Shown piece after piece: positions 28,101 through 40,100 of a DNA stretch of 64,000 nt (position 1 is the stretch's first letter; each line of letters begins with the position of its first letter). The stretch is from Siphonodentalium dalli (Eukaryota; Mollusca; Scaphopoda; Gadilida; Siphonodentaliidae), in contig CP136064.1 of assembly GCA_032622095.1 (NCBI GenBank), positions 252,220,484 through 252,284,483 on the forward strand. Reading direction: 5' to 3'. Under the pieces are notes generated by a model that did not search any database, had not been told where the DNA came from, and saw only the letters and a list, made by a program, of their open reading frames with translations. The position numbers and the translations under genes were made by a program.

Positions 28101-31100
28101 CAAATAAAGCCACGTGCTTTACGGTCGCATGCATTTACTATGGGGCATTTAGGGTGGGTCTATAAAACTAATTATAACTTTGGTATCTGTCATAGTTTAC
28201 GCGATAAATTTTAAACATATATCAGGGACATGTACCCCTTCTAGAATGTTCAAAAACATTTCCAGTTGCTTGTCGTATTTTAAATGATTTTATGCGATGA
28301 AATAATGCGAAAATTTAGAAAATTGCACTATAATTTCTCAATACTTTGCGGTTTTAGTAAACGCCTGATAAAATTATTTCTATTGGGAATTTTTACACCA
28401 AATTTTCAGAGAATATAGAGTAAACACAGTACTATCGGAATATCGTAAAGGAGTTCTGTGCATTTGGGATTGATTAACCCTCAGACTGCCGAAGCTGTCG
28501 TCAATAAATTCCCTTTTCGTGTTCGACGAAAATGAAACTTGTCTGTTTAAAGGTTCCATTTCGTGTCGAATGGTGAATTTGGCTGCAACAACACCCGTGA
28601 TGTTTTACTTCAACTTTCAAACTATTGTTGTTTTTTTTTTTGCCTAGAACAATATCCAATGATTGCGTCCATTAAAAACCTTCTTGCGCAAAAGCGCCGC
28701 TACACGATAAAGAGCGTTTTCATTTACAATCGTTTTTACTCGTTTTCAAAACTGATGTATACTGTTTTGTGAATGCTCATTGGTCACGCTATTTATTTTA
28801 CGTATTTTTTTCTGTTGTATTTGAACATTTGTTACACAGGCTTCGCGATTATTAACTTCAACTGATAAGCGCCGACTGCGCAACGTATGCGCTCAACAGT
28901 TTGTCTCAAATAAATTGTTATAAAAACACAGGTTTATGGCCGCGGACATAAGCCGATTAAGTGTGATGTAATTTATCCATGAACTTGACAACTGGAGATT
29001 ATATCACCATTCGACACGAAAATTGGACCTTTAAACAGACAAGTTTCATTTTCGTCGAACGCGAAAAAACGAATTTATTGACGGCAGCTTCGGCAGTCTG
29101 AGGGTTAATCAATCCCAAATGCACAGAACTCCTTTGCGATATTCCGATAGTACTGTGTTTACTCTATATTCTCTGAAAATTTGGTGTAAAATTTCCCAAT
29201 AGAACGACTTTTATCAGGCGTTTACTAAAACCGCAAACTTATTCCCTTCCCTATATATTCCTTATTTTCAAAAATGTCGCTTTCGGCTGACTTGACGGCA
29301 TGGGTGTGTGGCCCGCCCCGAATACCACATAGAAACACTCCGACCTCCACCCATCACCCCCCCCCCCCCAGTGGCACCACCCCGAGTGGTGAAAATTGGG
29401 TATGGACCATTTTCGAGAATGGTAAGGATTTCGACCGATTTGACGGAATGTGTGGGTGGCCCGCCCTAAATACCACCTAAAAACACTCCGAGCCACCACG
29501 TATCACCCCCGGGTGGTGGGCCTACCTCCCAACCCAAAACATATAATAGCTTACTATATAGAGACTGGGACTCATATAATATATAATATTAGTCCCCGCT
29601 ACATGTAGCTAGAAATGTGAACAGCAGACATCCTGAGATACAAACAATATATATTATTGATTGTTTGATTTTCCAACCAGTATTTAGTGGGGGGAATGTG
29701 TTGTTTTTAGACCAACAGCAGTATATTCTTCTACTTTTGGTCCAAAGTTTGGTCGGAATGGCTATCGGTTGAACAATTTAGGTTTAGAGGGTGTCAGGTT
29801 GGACATTTCATTTGGAAATGTTTGAGGTACCATTTGAAAAAGTTCAACTGGGAGGGGGGGGGGGGGGGTGCAAAGTAGTATTTCGAGAACACTTGACTTT
29901 GGTCTGGTTCAAGGTACGTACATTTGGAAATGTCAAGGTGGACAAACCCAAGTTTCCCAACCACCCACCAATGGGGACCATCTACATGTAGCCACCTCCC
30001 CGATTATAAGGTATAAGAACACATTGGCTACATGGATGCGACTAGAGATCTCCATTGTGGGGGGGTCTCCAACGATAACTTACTATTATTATCACAGCTC
30101 TCAGTTAGTGGCCAAGACATAAATGCTATACGTGTAAGCATTCTCTCCAGTCAATTATTTACCAGATCGACATACTTCTAAGTTAGGAATGAAATAGACA
30201 CGACAAGAGAAAAATGTAATCCTGTCCATTTTGGTCAATACATGTAGGCGATCACTACCATAAATATGGTAATATAAATTTTTGCCTCAAGGCGACATAT
30301 AATATTTCCGAATGCCATGCTACATGAAACTAAATATGAAATGTTCCAGATACCATAAAATCTCTTACAGGTACCGGTACTTAATCCGATCAGAGGGTCC
30401 CCATATAATCACATTCCAACAACAACATTTTTTGAAATGACGCTTCAGTTTCAGAATCTAATAATTGCCCAAAAATAATGAAAAACACCATCAACTATAG
30501 TATAAAATTGCACAAAACCTGTTATTTATCACCATTTTGTTCAACGAAATTTTACCGGTTTGTCAAATATCTGACACAAAAAGCCACTTGATTTTAGAGT
30601 TTAATATCCATCTTTGCCCGCAATTTGGTCAATGAAATTCTTCTCGTTGACTGTCTATTGGGCCACTATAATTAAAATAATAGATTTATAACATCGATAT
30701 CTGATCACTCTGAGCTGTGGTGGGTGGGTTCCTCGACTCGAATCAAATATTTTTTACCCCCGAAGTCAAGGAAATAGTAATTTGCGACCGTTAATTCGGA
30801 TTGAGTACCTTTAATATCTAACAGCAACCATATCTCAACCCCACTACAATCTGGGACTAATATATGTTATACATGTATTAGTCCCAGCTACAATCAGTGA
30901 ACCTGATGAATAATTTTAACAGCATCTGAAAATGAAAGAAACATCCCGCACCTTGTCTACGATATAATGAAAGCCATAATTGTAAATCAATCAGCTCTGC
31001 GTGTACCGGTATACATGTATATGTACACATATTGGACCCACATGAATTGCTATATTCTCCATATTAATTTAAAACGAGCGCACCACTTTAACAAACTCAT

Positions 31101-34100
31101 TATTGAGTATTATATCAATAGCGATGTGTTTGTTAAAGTGGCAAGGTCATTTTAGATTTATACTCCTTTTAACATCAGTAGGCCTACACAATCATTCGTT
31201 GCATAACTTTCATTAAATTTTCCTAGTACTGAATATAAACAGTACTGGTACAACACTAGCAGTACTTGAACCGACCATACTGTAGGTGTCTGGCCTGTTT
31301 ATTACCTTTTTAATTTGTTGATAGTTCATTCAGACAACATCCTCTAAGTTGCCTAATAATAGAGACAAACTAATAATAGTGATGGTGGGATTTTTTAGCT
31401 AAAATTAATAATAGTAACCACAACAATTTCACTCTATGTCTCTTAGTGATCTGATCATGGGAAGTGTTCTCCAAATATAATAACAGTGTTGACACTATCA
31501 TATTATTGACACTATTATTGCACATGAGAGTACCGTTACTAGTACATGTAGATGCTAATATGAGTAAGTCATTATCAAGTCTGGCTCTTCTTGAATTCAA
31601 CTATCATAGTGATATTCAACTACATGTATTATAGCTTAATTGTACTACCATACACAATGTATACTGGTACGGTATATACGTAAACTCCAGGTTTTCTCTG
31701 TTTTTACTAAAACTTCATGGAATCATCTCACTTCGTAATGCACAACCACATTAAAGTGTACATGTATATAACACTATAATTTTAAAAGAGAAAATGAGAA
31801 GGTATCAGATTCCAATATAAAAAGAATTCTACAGCTTATTGCAGGAGACCTGTTTATTTCATAATGGCAGAAGTACATATGTGCATGTATGCCATTTGAA
31901 TGACATTTTAATAACTTATCACCAAGATGATTTCAAAATTCTAACTACTAGTACAAGTAAATCAGTTAAATAATCAAAAATGCCAGCACCGATATATATA
32001 CTGTACTACATGTAGTAGGTACCGTACATGAGATATTGTCACCACTTCATAATAGTTGAATATATATGGTACATGTACCGGTACAATGGAATTCAAGTTG
32101 TATCAGACCTGTTGTTTGGCATAACCAATGTACCAGTAAGTGACTTTGGTGATCACTGTTAGTCATTGATTTTGATAACATAAGTTCATGATTTTTACAA
32201 AATAATTTTAATGAATCAAAACCATGTGCAGCCGCATGTGTAACATGTAACTGTCTTTGTCCATTAGTCATTATCCAAGTCTGGTTTAGTCTTGATCTAA
32301 TGATCAAAGGCGGAATGTTACTAGTATGTACCGGTAACTTATTATCATGATCCGGGAGTACTGATGAATTATAATCCATTTCACAGCATTGTCCATGTCT
32401 GCATGTATCATGACATGTTTGGTAAACATCCTCACTCGATTCACTGACACTGGTGAGTGGTGCCATTGCCATTCTAATTCTCCATATCATGTTCTACCCT
32501 TCACAAGTTCACACACATGTAGCTACTGTACTTCTAATCAGTCTAATGTACTATTCAGAATGATAGAATCTGAATGAACATTCAATGACCTTTTACGGCA
32601 TCAGCGTTGACTGCATTTCAGCGTTGACTGCATTTCAGCATTGAAGGGATGAGGAGTCCAGAATAGAACTATAATCATCATATTTTGCAATAATCATTAC
32701 ATTCACATTGTTTGCATTCTTCCATTGGGGTCAATCAGTGCTATTCTGTATTCACTTATTCGAGTCAATCAATGTCCATGATAATAACAGCTGAATACGG
32801 CATAGTCTGACCTGCCACACTCAGTGACTCACACACAGTGTCTGTGACCAGTCCAGTGTTAGTTCAGTCATGAACGTAGTGCGCATCCTTCTACGCTGGA
32901 AGCAGCAATCTGCGAAAGCGGTCATGTTGACCAACTTCACCAAGTCCAGTGTGCGATATTCGGATTGGTCCCGTCACTTCACATGATATTTTCTGATAAT
33001 TAAGCGGTATTTCTAACATCCAACGGGTTAAAACAGTCTATATCTAATCCGTTGTGTACACGAAAGAATGAGATACACATTTTCTGCGAATAATGAACGA
33101 AACAAGCAGATATGACAGATGAAAAAACTATTTATTTTTAACACATAAAAATTCGGAAATTCAACACCGGAAGTGTGAAATAACGTACTCTAACTCTGGG
33201 AACAATTTATCCCCAATTTCATGTACAAGAATGTTTAAACATTATCATAACATATTCGACTTGTTTTTAATTTGTTTTCGTGAAAAGGAATGATAAAAGG
33301 CACAATAAACATATCTAGAACGACAACTAAATCCAAATTAGCCATTTCCCCGTCATATTTCGGTCAGGCAAGCGAGGTACAAAAATGTATGAATCTGAGT
33401 ACGAAAGTCGGAGTGTTCCTCTATCGTATTGCAATAATCGCCAACCTATTATAATATAAAAAGCTATGCAGGGGGATAACTCGGAAACAAAATTATTGTT
33501 GCGGAAAAAGTCTCATTGTGAGACTTTAAGCAAATACCTAACTCCAACTGATTTCCTCTGTCTGAATAATTGAGTCCATCTCATAGTATATGGGGGAGTC
33601 TAAACCGATGTTTGATTGATGTCTTATTGCCAGAGTAAATTTGAGTTTAGAGGAAATCGCATGGGAGACAGCCTTTTCAAATATATTATTTATTAGTGTA
33701 AATCAATTGCGCTCAAGCGCAAAAAATATGTGTCTAATAATATATTTGCGCTTTAGCATAAAATTGCCATAAATGTGATATATTATATGGGAGGCCCTTT
33801 TCACATTTATTATTTATTTACGCTTAAGCGCAAATAACCTAATTAAGCAAATAGATCATATTTGCGCTTAAGCGCAAATCATTTGCACTTAAGCGCAAAT
33901 AAAAATCAATATGCATTGATCCCCCCTGAATTAATTTTACATGGCACAGGCCTAAACACATCACTAAGGTTGATATAGCCCCACCATATGAGGGAAACAA
34001 TCCCCCAGAATCCCCAAGATCTGTTTTATGACCATGGAAATGATATAGATCTGTGTAGGATATGTCTCTTTTATAAAATATACTATATCTCTGGGATGGC

Positions 34101-37100
34101 GACACAAATTCTTGGGGACAGGGATGCTGATATTATGAAAATAGGGGTTTTTCCCCAACTTCAAGTCAATGAGTACACCATATGAGGGAAGCAAACCCCA
34201 GTAACCCCTAATTCCCTATTTATGGCCATGGAAATGGTATATATCTGTGCAGGAGATAATAAAATATACATGAGCTCTGGGAGTGAGGCACCAAATCTTG
34301 GGACACCAGGGACAGAGATGCTGATATGCATATGGAAATATGTTTTTTCTTCAACTTCGAGTCTGTATGGGGCTATTACTATGGGCCCATGCTAATATAA
34401 TATGAGATGGACTCAATCATTCACATCAGAGGGATGTAATGGAGTGTTAGGTATTTGCGCTTAAGCGCAAATAAATTGATAGACACATATTTGTGCTTAA
34501 GCGCAAATGATTTACGCTTAAGCACAAATATTTGCGCTTAATGATTTATGCTTAATCACAAATATTTGCGCTTAAGCGCAAATAAATAATAAATGTGAAA
34601 AGGGCCTCCCATACTATTTCCGCTAAAGCGCATATGATTTGTATTTAAGTATAAATTATTTGCTCTTAAATGCAAATGATTTGCTCTTAAATGCAAATGA
34701 TTTACACTTAAGCGTAAATGATTTGCGATTAAGCAGAATCAGAATAAATGTGAAAACGGCTTCTCGTATAATCGCTTAAGCATAATTCATTTATGATTAA
34801 GTGTAATTAATCTATCAATGAAAATAAATGACCAGTGAGCTTAAGTGTAAATCAATTACGCTTAAGCACACTTTAATCAATTACGCTTAAGCACACTAGT
34901 CATAATTCTATTACTCATAGGAGTAATGCTTTATCTACATCATATGGTTAAGCGTAAGTGAAGTACGCTTTATATGTGTGCATTACACCTGAGTGTAATA
35001 CATTACGCTTAATTGTAATTCACTTACGCTAAAGTGCAATTAGCTAATACATGTGAAAAAGGCTTTCCATTATAGTTATCATCCATCAGAATGAATAGTG
35101 CTTACTAAAGCTTGACAACAGAATTTGCCATTAAAAACATTTCATGGCCAATGAGCTAACAAATGTTCTGTACTGGCATATTGAATACCAATTATTTGTA
35201 CTATTGTACAGGTGTAATGTAATTAAACAGTTTTGAGTTACAAAAGTAAGACAACTCTTTCTGCACGGTACTGTGCTTGCGGCCAGATTGATGTAAAAAT
35301 TCGGTCAATGCGCTTACAATTTTCTATAAATAGTAACATTTTGGAATTATTACCTCTCGATCACTGTTCGATTATAATCTTTGCCACTAACTCGGCCAAT
35401 GTTCTTCCGTTTGTGATTTCACGCAACAATTCCCTTTCTATTCCTTCCCTGTCGAATTGACTACCGATTGCGATGTCAATTTGTTTTTCGCTTTAATATT
35501 CTGATGTGCATGACGCTATTCCAGCGAACGGTCATCCTCCCTAGAAGCCATTTCTGAGAACGAAACCCGATTCAATCCCAATCGAGTCGGAAGTGCTCGG
35601 GCATTTCCGTGACTGCACAAGACAACGTATCGGTTTGTTTTTCGTGTTATTATGGTGAGATTAATCGGGACGATTGATGAATATAAATAGTTAGCCGAAT
35701 GGCCGTATAATGTGTACAATCTGACTTCAGGATGGGGGATTTCGTGTATCTGAGTTATTTTATTCACTCTTCCCACAGAATGACGCAGGGAACTCAATTG
35801 TGAGGTTCAATTTACGTTTCACATCACTTTAAAGATAATAAAGCAGGACCTATGAAACATTAACAATATAATTCTTTGTGTCCTTCTAAAACATTGAAAC
35901 TGCATGAAATAAAATCATAGTAACAAAATAGCGTCTTTATTTCTTGTAACACTTCTTGTTCCAAACATTATATGTTCACACTAGAATCTGAATAAAAAAG
36001 TAAAATAGGATTCATAAAATTGGTCTGGAACCCTGAACACAGCTTTAACCTTTCCATGTCGGGAGGTTCACGACAGGAGCTGTGCTGGTGAAGCATTAAA
36101 GATCCTGTGGCGGTGCATTCTCTAGAAGACTCGCATATATAAGAGAATGCACTAGCTTACAATGTCAAGGTGAATATTGTTAGGTCAATGTATTCTCTTA
36201 TACATCCGTGGCTCCCTAGGGTTCTCCGAAAATTTCAGGATGTTCCAGTCATGGAAGTGTTAACGGTTCGGAGTAGCATACCATGTTTCTCCTCTCATGT
36301 AATGCAGACAATGATTTCCAATTGATGTTAACAATGTTCCACATTTCACTCAAGGAGAAAAATTGTATGCCATTCAGAACAGCTAACTCAAGTCTATGTT
36401 GTTACCTGAGCGAGTGCGTTAGCTGGAGGTATTGGAGGTCTGTGAGCATGCACTGGCTGTTTGTTTTCGTCTGCCAGCTTTCCTGATGGGAACTGTCTTT
36501 TAGGTATTCGATGAAGATAACCATAACCAATACCACAACCCAAGCTGCAAATTGGAAAATAATCATGAATTAGAAGTATTAGAACTGTCAGCTAAACATT
36601 TATAAATGGGTGTATATGATTTAAACAAATTTAAAATCAAAACCACTTTGGGTGGTGACATAGGTTCCTATGCCTGGTCTTATTAAATGTCCTGTAGAGT
36701 ATTATGGAAATCCACAGAGACCCCACTTCATCCCCGAATATCGTACCAATGCTTGGGAATATTTATTATCCGTGCCCAATCTGAGTTTATTGAAACTATC
36801 ATTCAAGCTATTGAGATGATAAATTTCTTTCACTTTGAAGACTTTCTAAGCCAATGAAACTTATAGAACTGAATAATTTCTTCCCATTTTAAGCTCAAGA
36901 TCAAAATAAAATCATGAATAAATGTGTCCAAAACTGCCACGGGATTGTCATACATAACGAGAAAAAAATAATGCTCAGAACCAAGGCCATTCAAATAAAA
37001 AACCTGTGTTCTCAGCAATTAGATTTCAATCTTGAGATGAGGGAGGGAGGTTATTTTTATATGTTTTCTCCAAACCAGAAAAACATACTTAAAAATAATA

Positions 37101-40100
37101 AAAGTACAATTTTGTTGTTCAAATTGAATCTATTGAAAAAAATGTTAGATGAGGCTTTTAAAAATAAAATTGATGAGAGAGGTGCCTGAGAACACAGAAA
37201 TTTTAAATATTTGGTGGCCAGATCTAGGTGTTTGTTTCAAATTCTGCTTATTGATACTAAAGTGGTTTCATGGCAGTAACCAGCTACTAGGGTCTGATGG
37301 GTTCGGATGAACGCACCCTGGAAAAAAAACAATGCCCTCTTACGGATGGATGAACGATTTTTATTTTTATTCGACCATCATTCAGCCAAGCTGCATGTGA
37401 AGACTGCCGTCCTAAGATAGTTAACCCTTTACCCAACAAACCGGTCAAAACCGGCCAAATAAAGCTTCAACAGCCTAAAATATCTTCGGTCTGTCTCAAT
37501 AGAACCATACAAATATGGATATCATTGGAACCGGCTCCTTGACCACATTGTGATAGTTACAGTTATGCCCTGTGCCAATGCATTCTCTTATATATGCGAG
37601 TCGACCATAGGTCGCCTCGCATATATAAGAGAATGCATTGGCCTAAAAAAAATCTTTTTTTAACACTTTTTACAATTTTTTCTTACATTCTTTAACAATT
37701 TTATCATTTTTAATGTGTTAAGCCAATGCATTCTCTTATATATGCGAGGCGACCTATGGTCGACTCTCATATATAAGAGATTGCATTGGCACAGGGCCCT
37801 TCTGTTGGGTAAAGGGTTAATAGCAGTGAATCATCTCCCGAAAATGTAACAAACATGTGATTAGTACCTTTCATTAGTAGGTTATACAATGATTTTACAT
37901 CATATTACGAACCGGCCTTCTATTTAAAATAGCTGGGTATGGCCTTGGTGGATTCTATGGATAGAAAATTGGTTTTGGTACAGAAATGGTGATGTTACCA
38001 ACCTTCCTTCGCCTCCCCAATTTGAATTTGGGGTGATGGTTATTTCTCGGCATCCATCTGTCTCGACATTGTATACATACAACTTCAGGGGTTTGCTGTC
38101 ATGTGATTCAATCAAAGTAAATAAATCCTCAGACTGTAAAAGGTAAAAGAAAAGCATGGTAAATATTTTATAACTAGGGGATTGTCATCAAAAATGACAG
38201 GTTTATGAATGTTCTTTATTACTTTCTGGTACGCGCTGGCATGAACTTCTAATTTAAATTCGAAATTATCACGCTTTGATTTTTGTTGTGACTGAATGTC
38301 TGGCGGCATGAGAACACTATTTAAAATAACATTACTATGATGAAGCTGGATATCTGGAACAATCAAAAAGCATACACAATGTGACCTGCATGTTCTACAA
38401 CCCTCACAGATCTAGATGAGAAACGGAAGTTTTCATGTTCAGTCGTTTATTTCAGTTAATCTAAAATCAACTATTCAGGATTTTCTCTATCGCTGAATCT
38501 TTGCGATCACCCCTTTGTAATTACGAAATGAAATTTGGTCCCAACGACAGAAACCCTGTTTAAATTCAACAAACAACTTAATAGTTATATATTTTTATAA
38601 ATACCTCATTCAGCAGTGAATCAGCACCTATGATGTAATCTGTGTGGTCTCTAAGAGCAGCCAGATCAGCAGGTGAATTGGGATAAACATCCTGGAATGG
38701 CAGAAATTTATATGAATGAGTTAAACTGACATGGCTCGTTCGAACCACAAAATTATCTATACATAATATTTTGTTAACCCTTCCATGACTGGAGCTTCCT
38801 GAAATTTTGTGCTTTCAGCTCTAATTGTACTCCCAGTTTCCAATGTTTTATTTAAAGGGGAAGGAAACCCTTGACAAATCAAGCTGTTAATATATTTAGT
38901 ATATCAACCATGGTGTGATAAAACACCTCTCATTTCTCAGTTATGCTCAAACACAATGATATCACATCGCGTAATACAAAACTCCAGCTAATTACGGTGC
39001 GTCCATATTTATAAGATCATGACCTCACTTCACATTACTCATCCTTAGTACATATATTTATAAAGGCTATATAAATGGCTCAAATTCATTCACTTGTTGC
39101 ATCTATTCTGTTGAGTATAAAAGGAGATGGTCCCTTAAATGGCCGAATTTAGTGTACAGTCCCCCTTTAACCCTTTACCCAACAGAACGGCCCTGTGCCA
39201 ATGCATTCTCTTATATATGCGACTCGACCATAGGTCGCCTCGCATATATAAGAGAATGCATTGGCTTAACACATTAAAAATTATAAAATTGTTATAGAAT
39301 GTAAGAAAAAATGGTAAAAAGTGTTAAAAAAAGATTTTTTTTAGGCCAATGCATTCTCTTATATATGCGAGGCGACCTATGGTCGACTCACATATATAAG
39401 AGAATGCATTGGCACAGGGCATAACTGTAACTATCACAATGTGGTCAAGGAGCCGGTTCCAATGATATCCATATTTGTATGGTTCTATTGAGACAGACCG
39501 AAGATATTTTAGGCTGTTGAAGCTTTATTTGGCCGGTTTTGGCCGGTTTGTTGGGTAAAGGGTTAACCAATTTCTTACAAAATTTTAAAAATATTACTCT
39601 ATTAAATATTCGGGTCATTTGTACAATGAACCATTTAACTGGCACCACCCTGTTATAGAGGCGCTAATAAAGTTTGATCAGAACATGATGTGATACTCAC
39701 CACTATGACAAGCTGTACTCCTTTAAGACATTTAACGCATGATGTTTAACACAATATGAGTGACCTTGCTCAAGGGTAACAACTTGCCCCAATATTTTAA
39801 CAGCATATGACTCGACAGTCACACATCGCTTAATCCGACCAAGCCACTGTTGCAGAGAAACTCAATAGTCCACTGGCGAGCGGCAAGCTCGTATGGCTGT
39901 GTTACTGTGTTACAGCGCTACAAGCCGAACGTTCTAACTGTTAGACCACAGAGCTACCGCAGCTACAGCCCTCTTGATTGTTTGGCTTCGGCAATCCACT
40001 ATGGCAACCCTTTGCAGTGGCCCAGTTTGCTTCAGCAAATGGCTTCAACATTGATGATGGCCATAGCCAATAATGAGGGCTGCAGCTATATGACTAAATA

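Noticed and set aside
32047-32490. 147-codon minus-strand frame
   Set aside because: No recognised motif or splice compatibility, and composition like the surrounding non-coding sequence.
26998-35050. CRISPR-like reading of the regularly spaced palindromes
   Set aside because: Spacing is irregular, spacers are not unique, orientation is mixed, and the context is a eukaryotic intron.
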